Assembly: GCA_030544235.1 (NCBI GenBank)
Contig: CM060470.1
Span: 19,160,356-19,224,355, forward strand
Direction of reading: 5' to 3'
Source: Lepturacanthus savala
Taxonomy: Eukaryota > Chordata > Actinopteri > Scombriformes > Trichiuridae
Length of the DNA: 64,000 bases
Shown: piece after piece, positions 52,023 through 62,678 of the stretch
Layout: each line of letters starts with the position of its first letter
How positions within the stretch are numbered: the stretch's first letter is position 1
Position numbers and translations under genes: made by a program
The notes under the pieces: model-generated
What the model was told of the DNA's origin: nothing
Databases searched by the model: none
Seen by the model: only the letters and a program-made list of their open reading frames with translations

Positions 52023-52066
52023 CCCTCTGTTTGACAGCAGCGACCTGTACAGCGTCCAGCCTGAAG
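51988..52066 (+). CDS. marco: marco coding exon 1 (cytoplasmic tail)
   Basis: 79 nt, residues 1-26 plus one base. It starts MVRDGISYTQSNPLFDSSDL. The ATG has A at -3 and G at +4. The donor is CTGAAG|GTGAGT. The tail carries two tyrosines (SYTQ, DLYS) that could serve in sorting or signalling. A short overlapping upstream reading frame starts at 51948. Confidence 0.88.
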
Positions 52067-55000
52067 GTGAGTCCACAGCACAGAATCCTAACACTACAAA
52101 AAAAATAGATATTAACCATTAACCGGCAGCAGACCTGATTCCTGAGGAAGCAGATAGAGCTTTATCTATCAACACTAAAACATTTTACTGACATCTATCT
52201 CATCAAGCAGCTTATAAAATGTCAAACGGCTGCTTCATTTATACACTTAATGTAAATTTAAATTTTCTTACATTTAAACTGTTGTTTTTTATTTTATTTT
52301 TAAAAGAATATATATTCTTCACTTTGTGTAAAAGATGATATATTCAGTGTATTAAACACATACAGATGATTACTCATGTATAATTTAATATAATGCAGAT
52401 TTATTATTCATCTACAAGTATATCAAGCTGGCTCCATATTGATGAATTAAAACATTAAAATACTGTGTATTTATGATTAATTATATATGATATGTATGTA
52501 TATGTATGATATACTATCGTAATATATAATCATATATATAATCGTAATAAGTAATAAGTCTGTATTATCAATTTTGCTGAAAACTTCAGTATTTTTACTT
52601 GTTCAATTCCGGTCTTTTACTGAAGTAAAACTGAGTATTTTTTGAGGATAGTGCTTCTCCTTTTACTCAGTAACGTATCTAAGTACTTCATCCACCGCTG
52701 CCCAAAAAGGATGGTTAAAATTATTACAAGCCACAGTCACTGCAGGTGACAGGTAGAAAATAACAAAGGCAGTCGTCACTGAGCATGTGTAGAAACACGC
52801 TGCTGTTTAGCTTCACTGGCTTGTTGTGCTACATATCACGAGCTGAGACTGAAAACTCAACGCTGTTATTGGACTTTAGAGACATTTCTGAACTAACTAA
52901 CGTGACCAAACTCTTCATGTGATCCAGAGTGTGACTCACTGACACCGACTGACTGTTTTAATAGTTTTCAGACAACAGCAGAGGTCTATGTCACAGAAAA
53001 CATATCACATACACACAGGAAACCCGTTAGTGGATCAGATCTTTGTTGGTTTGGGTTCAAACAGGAGATTTAATGACAACAAGAAAAATATAGAAAGTCA
53101 ACAGACTGATCCTTTAACCTTTACACCTTCTTTAACACACTCTTAGTGTGTAACCCTTACATAATGTATCCCAGGCTGCTGTGTGACTGTCCTTTCTTGC
53201 AACACTTTGTGACGTCACCAGCTCATATCCAGGAAGTTTACTCATTATAGAATTTTAAAGAAAAAACAATTTGACTCAAACTGACTTGTTGTGTTGAAGA
53301 AAGGTTCTGATTCTTCCATCTATGGTTCTGTAGAAACTAACTTTTTAGTTTTGTATTAAATCTCTATGAACGTGCTGTCATATTAACCCTTAAATTCCTG
53401 CCAAGTATCCAATGCAGTGACTGTCAATGTAAGAAGATAATGACATATATTGTACAATATTAATAGTAGATTTAATATAAAAAGCTGGTTCCATGTTGAT
53501 ATTCAGTAGAGAGTAACTGTGAGCAGCAGGTGGCAGCAGAGATTCATCTATAAATCTATAAATTGACAGCAGGTCTATTTCCACAATAACAGGTTCATTA
53601 CTGGTTTAAAACAATTCTTCTGTCTCTCTGTGTGTATTTTATTCTTTTTTTCCTTTCTAATGTCTCTGTATTTTGTTCCTGTATTAACTGTTAATTGGAT
53701 AGAAATAGGTTTTTTCTGCAGCTGTGATAGAACGAAGGTGAAACATTAAGAACATGGGTCAATATTTCATAAACATTTATTAACGGTTTATTAAAACATT
53801 CTTCTCTCAATAACTATTGGAGTCTGAAACAAATAATCCATTAAAGCAGCAACAAATCTAATTTTTGGATCCAAATATACAAGGATCTCATGTTTATTTA
53901 TAGTTTTTTTATATATAAATCTCAATTTTTTCTGTAGAAACATGTCAAAGAGCTTGTTCCTGGTGAAGAATTCACACTCTGGTTTGCAGTAAAAAGATTA
54001 AATAGATGCAGCTTCTTCTCTTCAGACTTCATGTTTTGGATGTCCAGATCAGGTTTTTGCAGCCTCAGTTTGATTTTACTCCTCTCCCTCAGGTTCCTGT
54101 GTGATTGACAGCTGACATTTCCCACATTTATAAAAGCTTTGTTCCAGCTGGACAAGCTCGGCAGGAAGATTTCTGTTTTATCTGAGCTTTAACGCGGCTC
54201 CTGTTAGTTTCAGATCTGACGCCAGCGAGGCCGCGGAGGCAGTGGTGCTTCAACCTGGTTGTTGTTTACCTCGTTTTACAGACGCCGCTCAACATCTTCC
54301 TCCTGTATAAAGGTACAACTACACTGTTCTGTGTTATTATGAGAAATAAAAACTATCTCTGATACTCTGCACAAAACACATATCACATGTCATATTTTAA
54401 GCATCTTTTAGATTTCTTTTAACATTTGTACAATTTGTGCATTGGCTGAATTTAAAAATCACAATTTTAAAAAATAATAAAATGTAATTAAATTTAAATT
54501 TAGTACAGACAATAATAGATAGAAGCCATAAATATCAAAATGGAGTGAGATAATTCAATAAATAATTTAAATAATTGAATCCAGTTCATTTAGAAACAAC
54601 TATACATTTGTAAATATTCTATATATTCTCGAATAGCTGATTTATTCACACAGCCCATGACAACTTTGCTCATCTTTTATAATTTATTGTTAAAAATATT
54701 TGTTTAGTTAGTAAAGATGTATTATTTATTTACATCTTGTTAGAGAAAAACAGAAAAGAATCAAGTTTTGAATTGAAAATGTGTCCATGAGTCAAATGTC
54801 TGAGCTTTAATTAACCTTTTGTAAATTAAATTACATGTTTGTTGTTTCCTCTTGGTTCTAGTTTTCATGATGGAGTCGTTGCCTGGTTTCCAGAAACTGA
54901 CGTCCAATCACATTTACTCGGGTGCAGATCAGGACCTTCAGACCCTGATCCACAACAACACTCAAGAAACCACGAATCTGAAGGGCAGGCTGTGGACCCT

Positions 55001-55395
55001 GCAGAGCCAGGTGCTCCTCTTTGATCCTGACCCTGCAGAGCCAGATTCTCTCTGACTCTCCAGAGCCAGGTCTTCTGACCCTGTACAGCCAGGTCCTCCT
55101 CTGACCCAGTTTGACCCTGTTATAATCACTTTACTTGTGAATCAGAAAATCATCAAATCAAATAAAACTGAAGCAGGAAACAGCAGGCGATATGTTGTTT
55201 CTCATTGTTTCATGTTTAAAATCAAAGTCATGGTTTTCCATCGGTTTCCATGGCAACAGGTAAACAGGAAGTGTGGAGAAGAGGGTGAACTAGAGCAGAT
55301 GAAGGCCGGCATGAACCTGCTCAACACCAGCACAAAGGAGCTGAAAGAGAAACTGACTGCTGTGAGCCTCAAGACAGGTGTGTGTGTGTGTGTGT

Positions 55396-55452
<57 letters not shown>

Positions 55453-58400
55453 GGGGGGGGGGTCTCAGTAAGTTTTTCATGATCATGATGCAACGTGTAA
55501 ACGTGAGTGTTTGTCCTCAGGACCTCCAGGTCCAGCCGGGCTGCCAGGTGACCCAGGACAGAGGGGTCCTAAAGGTGAGTGAAAAATGGAAGAAGTGTTA
55601 ATAGTGTGTCAGTGCGGATCAGACAGATCAGAATATTGAAGTTATGTGAACAAACTTCCTATTTGTTTGTTCTTGTTTAGGAATTGTTATATTTTGCTGA
55701 TGCTCTGTGAGTATTGGGATTCATTCATGTTTTCTTCTTGTTGGTCAAAAGTCAGAGTTCAGAGATCATGTGATGAGCGGAAACTCTGACAGAGATAAAA
55801 ACAAGCCTCATTAGAAATATGCAGACGCTGAGCAGAGATCAAACATCCACTGACTCAGTAACAGTTGATCCATTGATTATTGATCGGGTGAGTCCTGACC
55901 TGTTTGCTGCTCTACAGGTGACGTGGGCCTCAGTGGAACAAAGGGTGAACCAGGACTCATAGGACAACCTGGAGCCACAGGTCAGACAAGCTTTTCATCC
56001 GAATAAGAATAATAAGCTTGTGGTAATTCACAGAGTTGGAAGGTAGCTAGGTTTTAAGGTATTTGTACTTTACTTGAGTATTTACTTGTGATGCCACTTT
56101 ATACTTCACTACATTTATCTGAAGTTTGACTCCCTTTAATATTTTAGGTCCATTAAAAACTTTCATATTTTGTTATCTATATTCTCCTAAATTGCCTCTT
56201 TTCTTAATCTGAAAAATGTCAAATATTATCATGCAGTCATTTTACTGCTAATCTGCACAAAGTATCTCAAACTGGCTCCACATTGATAAACTATAACATT
56301 AAAATACTCTCACATGTATTTAGTGATTACAAGTAATATAATCTACAATAATACTATCACACAATATATAATCAGTAGTGTTAATTTGATACTTTACATA
56401 CATTTTGTTGATAATTCTGTACTTTTAATTATTAATTAATTCATAATAATATTATATAATATAATTCTGTTACATTACGCAATCAGTAATTACACAAGTA
56501 ACATTTTATATTTATGACTTTAACTTGCTGTTGAGTACTTTTTAATAGAAACATTTCTACTTTTATCAGCAGATTGAATTTATGAAATTTAGTTTCTCTT
56601 CCTCCTTTAACTTCACTTCACAGATAATATCGCTGACACATACAATTTGTGTGTGCGTGTGTGTGTGTGTGTGTGTGTGGTACAGGTCCTCCTGGGCCTC
56701 GTGGTCCTCCTGGGCCTGCTGGAGACCCTGGGCGTCAAGCAGCAGGAGTAAAGGGAGAGAAAGGAGACTCTGGGGCTGCAGGTGAGTTAACTCTGTTCAT
56801 GCTCTTTAAGGTTGATTGATCTGTTCAACATTTTGCAATTAAATGATTAGTTGTTTGGTTTATAATATGTCAGAAAATGTTGACCACTTCGATGTCACAG
56901 AGAACCAACCAAACAGGAAGCTCTTTTTCTCTTAAATCAGCAGTGGGCGGAGCCTGTTTCAGCCAATCACTTTGTTGTTCTTTGTAACAGAGTTCATTGA
57001 TCCCTCGTCCTCCCTCAGTGTTGATCAGCAGAGCATTTCCTCAGCCAAAGAGCTGCAACACAATCTGAACTTAGTTTGAAGGACCTGACCGACCATCATT
57101 TTTTTTTTTTTTTTTACCAAAGCCTCTGTCTTTTTTTGGTTCTTTTTGGCTTTTTGTCTCTTCACTTATCACTGGAGTCTTATAACTAGCTGTGATGACT
57201 CAGCCTTTTGACGGACAGCTCTGCTGCCCAATCAAGTCTATTGACTCTGGTTTGGCTGTTGACCGGCAGCTATGCAGCCAGTCAATCCTACTGGTCAGAG
57301 GTTTTGATTGGTTGGAAATGAATTTGCTTCTGTTCACCTAATCTATGATGGATTTTGGAGATTTCTTTTTAAAATACCATAATTTATGTTTTATTATCAA
57401 TATATAATGACAAATGGAAATATTCTAATATGTAAAAATCTCACAGCCTCCCCTCCTTTAAATAACAATTCAAAATGATTCAAATATTAATGAATAATTA
57501 ATAAATATGTATTTATTGTTCTTTAGTCAGTTCTTCACTTGCTGTTTGTTTCTGCACTTTTTTTTACAGGAAGTCGTGGAGATAAAGGAGACGCAGGCTC
57601 CCAGGGTCCAGCAGGTACCTCAACATGTTGTTGTTGTGGCTGTAGAATCTGTCGATGTGTATTCATGTATTTGCTGTTTAATTGTTGTTTATTTGTTGTT
57701 TGTTTCCTGTTTAATTACTGTTTATTTGTTGTTTATTTGCAGGACCTCCTGGAGCTCCGGGGCTGAAAGGAGACAGGGGTGATCTTGGACCTGCTGGTCC
57801 TCCAGGTCTACAAGGTCAGCTTCATTCATGAGAGCTTCATTTATCTTATTAATACTTTGATTTGATAATTAATTTTTTTTTGATAATTTAATTTATCACT
57901 CATGTTTGATTGTTGTCCTCAGGGGTAGCAGGATTTAATGGTTCGGCAGGTGAGTGTTTAAGATTCAGTTTATTTATTTTTTTATATATTTGCAAATCTC
58001 ACAGGATCTTTACACTACCGTTCAAAAGTTTTGGGTCACCCAGACAATTGAGTGTTTTCCATGAAAAGTCACACTTTTATTTACCACATAAGTTATAAAG
58101 TGAATAGAAAAGTTTCTTACATTAGCCTTCTGACGCAATGAGCAAACACATTGTACCATTAGAACCCTGGAGTGATAGTTTCTGGAAATGAGCCTCTATG
58201 TAGATATTTGCAGCTAGAATAATCATTTAACACATTAACAATGTATTTCTGATTAATTAAAAAGTTATCTTCATTGAAAAAAACAGAGCTTTTTTATAAA
58301 AAATAGACATTTCTAAGTAACTATATATATATATACACACAGAAGAGATTTAAGTCAACTTCAATCATCTATTGTTTGAAACTGTTGAATTGCAGCTGTA

Positions 58401-60125
58401 CTGAGACTGTTTGTTTCTCCACAGGTCTCCCTGGACCACCAGGACCCAAAGGAGACAAGGGAGAAGTAATGTCAATAACAGAAAGTAAGTCTACTCTGGA
58501 CTGACTGAAAACAGCTGATACTGCTGCCATGTAAACGTTTATTTGCATATTAATGAATTCTGTGCAAGTACATGACTTTATGTAAATATACTAGGTTTAG
58601 CTAGAAGCTAATTTCTGTCCTCTCTCAAACATTCAGACACAAAGACAAACATTTTTTTTTTAAAAAGGAAAATTAATAAACAAATAGGACATTTCAGACA
58701 AGTGGAAGTTGGGCAATAAACTCAAAAAAGATCTCAATAAATTATAAATTCAAAGCTGGATAAAAGTAGGTGACTGCATTAAATACAGGTTAAATTGTTG
58801 ATTTACATTGACGTCACACACTGAAAACAACTAAATTGATTCTCTAAAGTATCCATCCTTTGTTTGTTAACTTCATCCAACTTGACCATCTGAAAATAAA
58901 ACAAACTGATTAATTGAAGTTCAATTGTCATCATTTGAAATTTTTATCAAAATTAATTTAAAAATGACTTCCACCACATTTTGATCAATACTCAGAACAG
59001 GTGTTTATTGATCCATGAATTGTTGACACATCTGTTTCAGCTTTCAGCTTTTGTGCATATATCTCTGGAAACAAAATACATAACAACAGCAACATAATAC
59101 TAATGTTTACACTTAAGAAGAGTTCAGGAATCAATATTTGGTGCAATAACCCTCCTTTTTAACCACAGCTTCCATGCGTCTTGGCATGCATTCCACAAGT
59201 CTTTACCATTGTTCTTGGGTGACTTTATTCCACTCCTGGTCTTGAAGTAGAATGAGGTGTGTATGTGTTGGAATTCAACAGGCGCTGGAATGAAATGGAT
59301 GGAATACATGTAGAGATGCTGATTTCAGAAAAAAACCCAGTGGTCTCTTATTTTTTTTCCAGAGTATGATTATATCAGATGAGTCACTAACTATCATGTC
59401 AGTGACTCCATTTTGTTCTCTTTCCTTTGCAGAAAATTTGCAGATCAATTTAATCACTATTATAGTTGCTGCTTGCACAAATCTGTCCATTACACAAAAC
59501 CCTATTCATCCCATGTACAAAATTCCTTTTTTGGGGATTAGGAAGTCGATGGCATCACATGACAGGAAGCACCTGGAATCTTCTTTTTTTTTCTTAAAAC
59601 CTTTTGTCTACTATCATGTCATTAGAAACAAAAAGCTGTATGAGTAACGTTTAGATTTAATGTGTAAAATAACAGTCATAGACTTAAAGGCTCATCGGCT
59701 TAACTGTGTTGAAGCATCTCAGCTGCTGCGTCTCTGACTTCACAGAGCAGGTGCGTCTGTCTCCCGGGCCGAAGCGAGGACGAGTGGAGGTGAAGCACAA
59801 CGGGGTCTGGGGCACGGTGTGTGACGACAGCTTCGACACCGTGGACGGGACGGTGATCTGTAAGATGCTGGGCTTCCAGAGGGCCACCAACACCTTCACT
59901 GCAGGAGAGGGTGAGCGGACCAGCAGCATCCACACATTCAGCAGCTCCACGTTCATCACCACACGTCTTATTCTAACGCTGCTATGTGCTGCAGGGACGG
60001 GGGAGATCTGGCTGGATGAGCTGAGGTGCTCGGGAACAGAGACGGATATTTTCAACTGTCGGCACAGCGGAATAGGTGTGCACAACTGCCAACATGAAGA
60101 GGACGCCGGCGTGCAGTGTGTCTAG
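51988..60125 (+). CDS. marco: Macrophage receptor with collagenous structure (MARCO-type class A scavenger receptor, 13 coding exons)
   Basis: Trimeric type II membrane receptor of phagocytes that binds bacteria and polyanions through its SRCR domain (family knowledge). Join: 51988-52066, 54214-54312, 54862-55010, 55260-55377, 55521-55574, 55918-55980, 56686-56781, 57570-57614, 57743-57814, 57923-57949, 58425-58484, 59746-59910, 59995-60125. All borders are GT..AG and all phases agree: 1,158 nt, 385 aa plus TAG. Layout: cytoplasmic tail 1-37, membrane segment about 38-58, helical spacer 61-148, Gly-X-Y region 149-282 (44 triplets with one two-residue interruption), SRCR 289-385 with six cysteines (group A). 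Sequons at HNNT, LNTS and FNGS. Mammalian MARCO has about 520 aa and a collagen region about twice as long, so this is a short form or I have missed small exons. en1 next door favours MARCO over SCARA5 or MSR1. Confidence 0.93.
52067..54213 (+). other. marco: marco intron 1
   Basis: 2,147 bp, AT-rich, with an ACTCAAGTAC-type repeat piece (52.56-52.69 kb) and a CTCF-like motif at 53523. No extra exon recognised. Confidence 0.75.
53523..53536 (+). promoter_or_regulatory. CTCF-like motif in marco intron 1
   Basis: GCAGCAGGTGGCAG matches the CTCF core except the first base. It is a single motif in a 2.1 kb intron and weaker evidence than the intergenic pair. Confidence 0.25.
54214..54312 (+). 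CDS. marco: marco coding exon 2 (transmembrane)
   Basis: 99 nt, phase 1 in and out. Basic stop-transfer residues (PARPRRQ) are followed by the membrane span WCFNLVVVYLVLQTPLNIFL. Basic residues before the span and no signal peptide fit a type II receptor. Acceptor TTTCAG, donor AAAG|GTACAA. Confidence 0.9.
54862..55010 (+). CDS. marco: marco coding exon 3 (spacer)
   Basis: 149 nt, phase 1 in, phase 0 out. It encodes the start of the extracellular spacer, including a HNNTQE sequon and a heptad-like stretch (LKGRLWTLQSQ) compatible with a trimerising coiled coil. The donor is CCAG|GTGCTC, with no consensus A at +4, so an alternative downstream donor is conceivable. Near-repeats of 'CCTGCAGAGCCAG' follow in the intron. 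Confidence 0.82.
55260..55377 (+). CDS. marco: marco coding exon 4 (spacer)
   Basis: 118 nt, phase 0 in, phase 1 out. Encodes VNRKCGEEGELEQMKAGMNL and onward to SLKT. It is helix-prone with a single cysteine (residue 114) that could form an interchain disulphide, and one LNTS sequon. The donor GT is the first unit of a (GT)n microsatellite. Confidence 0.85.
55378..55462 (+). repeat. (GT)n plus G13 tract at the marco intron 4 donor
   Basis: 72 bp of GT (one A interruption) starting at the splice donor itself, then 13 consecutive G. The intron is only 143 bp, so the repeat makes up more than half of it. Confidence 0.95.
55521..55574 (+). CDS. marco: marco coding exon 5 (collagenous, 54 nt)
   Basis: Six Gly-X-Y triplets (GPPGPAGLPGDPGQRGPK). 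54 nt is the classic ancestral fibrillar-collagen exon size. Acceptor CCTCAG, donor AAAG|GTGAGT, phase 1 on both sides. Confidence 0.92.
55918..55980 (+). CDS. marco: marco coding exon 6 (collagenous, 63 nt)
   Basis: Seven uninterrupted triplets from GDVGLSGTKG to GATG. Acceptor CTACAG, donor ACAG|GTCAGA, phase 1 on both sides. Confidence 0.92.
55981..56685 (+). other. marco: marco intron 6
   Basis: 705 bp, mostly an ACTCAAGTAC-type dispersed repeat (56.03-56.56 kb), ending in the (TG)n tract before exon 7. Confidence 0.8.
56648..56680 (+). repeat. (TG)n tract at the acceptor of marco exon 7
   Basis: About 16 units with one C, ending 5 bp before the intron/exon border. It occupies the place of the polypyrimidine tract. 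Confidence 0.95.
56686..56781 (+). CDS. marco: marco coding exon 7 (collagenous, 96 nt)
   Basis: Ten triplets plus two extra residues: GDPGRQ is followed by AA (residues 206-207) before GVKGEKGDSG, an interruption of the Gly-X-Y register. The acceptor TACAG is preceded by a (TG)n tract instead of a normal pyrimidine tract. The exon is a multiple of three, so skipping would keep frame. Confidence 0.9.
56782..57569 (+). other. marco: marco intron 7
   Basis: 788 bp. 56.83-56.92 kb resembles the GATTAGTTG-type MITE family. A 16-T run lies near 57.1 kb. No Gly-X-Y exon found. Confidence 0.75.
57570..57614 (+). CDS. marco: marco coding exon 8 (collagenous, 45 nt)
   Basis: Five triplets (GSRGDKGDAGSQGPA). 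Strong acceptor (T-rich tract then TTTACAG), donor GCAG|GTACCT, phase 1 on both sides. Confidence 0.92.
57743..57814 (+). CDS. marco: marco coding exon 9 (collagenous, 72 nt)
   Basis: Eight triplets beginning GPPGAPGLKGDRGDLG. Acceptor TTTGCAG, donor CAAG|GTCAGC, phase 1 on both sides. The preceding intron is only 128 bp. Confidence 0.92.
57923..57949 (+). CDS. marco: marco coding exon 10 (27-nt micro-exon)
   Basis: Three triplets (GVAGFNGSA) with an N-glycosylation sequon FNGS. Acceptor TCCTCAG, donor GCAG|GTGAGT, phase 1 on both sides. It is called from splice quality and the continuing Gly-X-Y pattern. Confidence 0.85.
58012..58321. mobile_element. Tc1-type MITE in marco intron 10
   Basis: Begins with the common fish terminal sequence CTACCGTTCAAAAGTTTTGG and carries the typical internal segment (TTCTGATTAATTAAAAAGTT). 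The right end is truncated at about 58321. Confidence 0.8.
58425..58484 (+). CDS. marco: marco coding exon 11 (end of collagenous region)
   Basis: 60 nt: five triplets (GLPGPPGPKGDKGEV) followed by the hinge MSITE. The donor is a near-perfect GAAA|GTAAGT. Phase 1 in and out, which matches the SRCR exon. Confidence 0.9.
59088..59366 (-). mobile_element. Tc1/mariner-type derivative, third copy, in marco intron 11
   Basis: Reverse copy of the 6641-7203 family: the transposase-tail segment (complement of TGCCAAGACGCATGGAAGC) is present and the right border is CCAGAGTA. The other end is lost. Confidence 0.8.
59746..59910 (+). CDS. marco: marco coding exon 12 (SRCR domain, first part)
   Basis: 165 nt. 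Encodes KQVRLSPGPKRGRVEV and onward, with the SRCR hallmark GVWGTVCDDSFD and cysteines of VCDD and ICKMLGF. Acceptor CTTCACAG|AG chosen because it keeps phase 1 (a CAGAG|CAG alternative would break it). Donor GAGG|GTGAGC. Confidence 0.95.
59911..59994 (+). other. marco: marco intron 12 (84 bp, frame-preserving)
   Basis: 28 codons without a stop, GT..AG borders. Retention would insert GERTSSIHTFSSSTFITTRL and eight more residues into the SRCR domain. Confidence 0.9.
59995..60125 (+). CDS. marco: marco coding exon 13 (SRCR domain, C-terminus)
   Basis: 131 nt to TAG. Encodes GTGEIWLDELRCSGTE, the FNC cysteine, and the ending HNCQHEEDAGVQCV, the usual SRCR end. With exon 12 it gives six cysteines. 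The preceding intron is 84 bp and free of in-frame stops. Confidence 0.95.
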
Positions 60126-60159
60126 ACACACACGCACACACACACACACACACACACAC
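60126..60159 (+). repeat. (CA)n directly after the marco stop codon
   Basis: About 17 units with one G interruption, beginning at the first base after TAG. It forms the start of the marco 3' UTR. Confidence 0.95.
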
Positions 60160-60638
60160 TGTGTGAGGATAGGAGCATAATTAATGATGACGTTCACAGC
60201 TGGATTTCGTTATACATTCATAAAACAAGGCACACACATAAAATTCTGGTAAATTCGATTTTTTTTTAAAAAACTCTTTCCAAATCTATTTTTTTTCAAA
60301 TCATGTACATAGTTATACATCTACAAAAAAGCTAGTTTCTAAAGAACAAACTTCAGAAAGTAATTTACACTTCAGGAAGTGAAACATGAACAGGTGTTGA
60401 TGGATCAGTGACTTGTTTGAAACTTTTAGTTATTTGTTCTGATTATTCTATTTTCATTTTGTCCAGATTTTGATGCATAAATTACATGACTAACAACTTC
60501 TTTTGAACAGTATCAATATTATGAGTTTGATTATTTTGTCTGATTGTTTTATTTTTTTATACAGTTTATTTTTTTAAACATGTTCAACAAACTGATTAAC
60601 TAACTCATGACGGTTAATGTTTAAATGTTTTTTCTTGG

Positions 60639-60644
60639 AATAAA
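60639..60644 (+). terminator. Candidate marco polyadenylation signal
   Basis: AATAAA about 515 nt after the stop codon, followed by T/GT-rich sequence within 40 nt. It gives a compact 3' UTR. Confidence 0.5.
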
Positions 60645-60649
60645 ATTCT

Positions 60650-61189
60650 CAGTTTCTCCATCAGCCTAGTTTCTGTCACTCCTCCTCTTCCTCCTCCTAC
60701 AGTATCCAAACACTACCACCACAGTCAATTCATTGATCAGTTGCTGAAATCTTCCACTTCACCACTAGATGTCATGAGAAACTTCACACTGCACCTTTAA
60801 GTACAATTTTGAGGTACTTTTCTTTTTTTCTTTTCTATTTGATATAACTTATATTTGCTCAGTATTATAATAAGATCACAAACACTCTGAGAAATTGAAA
60901 AATCACTTCCTAGACGCAAAATATTTCCCACAAAAATAACTTTTCTTCCAGCAGGAGGTGAATTACTCCTCAAACCCAAACATGAACTCAATATTCTCAT
61001 ATATTTTTTAAATCAACATTTTTGTTCTTACATCAGCAACTGAGTAACAAAAACAATATTTTCTGAATCTCACTGAGCTGTGTTTTTGCTGATAAAGTCT
61101 GATTACTCTGCTCAGTCTGGACTTTTCCTGCACACTTTCTATCCTAGCTGTTTCTGTTCCAACTGCTGCCAAAGATTAATAAGGAATTC
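60650..61189. other. Unassigned sequence after marco
   Basis: AT-rich, with a CCACTAGATGTCA-type repeat piece near 60.76 kb. No gene. Confidence 0.5.
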
Positions 61190-61930
61190 TTAAATAAGAA
61201 ATGAAAGGCCGGTTTTAATCATCAGCATTGGAGCTGAGTAATGACTGGGGGATGAATTGGAATGCAGAGTGAGAGATTTCATTTCAGGACAGGGCTGTAA
61301 GTGACTCGGCCACCACAAGGAAGCGGAGCTTCATTACGGCTCGGCCCGAGCTCCTGCACCGGGAAGCGAGCGAGGACAGACTTGATTCACAGCCGATCCA
61401 TCTGCCTGCTTCTCCCTCCAGGGGACGGCAGCCTGAGTCACGCCGCCATCATCTCTCCTGTAAGTGGCAGCCGGCCGTCCTCCCCCGGCCGTCCTGCCAT
61501 CCCCGTGCAGAGGGACGGATGGAGACGGCAGCGGGCGGCGTATTAAAACTACAAAGTGCTGATTAGAATTCAGCAGTTCTGTCCCTCCGCTCCTCCCACG
61601 GCTCCTGCTCTGGGTGAAAGCTGGAAATAAACATGAGGGGGGTCTCTCTTCGATGTTCATTAGCCAGACCGACCCCGGGTCACTGGGCCGGCTCGGCGGC
61701 CCCCAGACCACCGCCTGTAATTGAGGGCTGACGTGGATAAATAAATGATGGGAGCGAGGGGTCGCCAGGAGGAGCAGCGGGTGACAGGAGGGGTGATGGG
61801 TAATGAGGGTAACCTCGCTGTCCTCCTCACCTGTGTGAACCACCTCAGCACTGACGCAGACTCTCTGAGCAGCCGACGTTTAGGAAGAGATTCATAAGTC
61901 ATTATGGCACATTATGGGGACCTTAGAGTC
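61190..61930. promoter_or_regulatory. Candidate conserved non-coding block 3' of marco
   Basis: GC-richer unique sequence with TTTTAATCATCAGC, GAGTAATGACTGG, GATTAGAATTCAGC, GTTCATTAGCCAGACC and CTGTAATTGAGGGC. Open frames on both strands lack domains. It may be another en1-landscape enhancer or belong to the next gene. Confidence 0.42.
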
Positions 61931-62618
61931 CCCACAGGGACGACACGAGACACGGAGACACAAGACAACGAATCTGTCCCTCTGACATGAGGAGCTGTGA
62001 CAGGAGCTCGCTCCTCTTTTTTATTACTCATTAAACTGCTCGTCACTTTCTCCATCAAGCAATTGCTTATAAAATGGCAGTAAACTAATAAAAGGCAGAA
62101 CTATAGAAGAACCTCTGTTCTATAATTAAAGTATTTTATCAGTATATTTACAATATTCTTGACTGCTCATGAGAAAAGAAAACAACTTCAGCTCGAAGAT
62201 TTTTGCATGTTGGAGTAAATGGGTGATTTTTTAGTTTGAGGCAGAATATTTCACTGTATGATCCTCATGATGAATTCAATCACTTCTCTTATGACTTGGA
62301 AGGATAACATAAATATTCTCTAGTTTATCACTGTGCTGCTGCTGGGGTCTGTGACGCAGTCTCATCTTGTAAAGCCGAGTGTTGCATAACTAAATTATTA
62401 TCGTTGCCATTCAGGTCTGAACGAATATGGTTCAATTCAGGCTACAACTGACTTGTAATTGATATATTTTATTTAGTTTGTGTCATTTTTCTATATTAAC
62501 TTCATCTGAGCTCTAAGCTCCTCTGATCACTTCCTGTTTCATTACATGAATCATTTGAGCCATTGATTAGTGAAGCTTTTACACCTCATCACACTTCTGA
62601 CTGTTCTGTTTTGTTTGG

Positions 62619-62678
<60 letters not shown>

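Noticed and set aside
60755..60775. CCACTAGATGTCA as a CTCF site
   Set aside because: It lacks the GGC core, and resembles a common dispersed fish sequence.
61334..61843. 169-aa minus-strand frame
   Set aside because: GC-rich unique block opens frames on both strands; no domain, no splice context.
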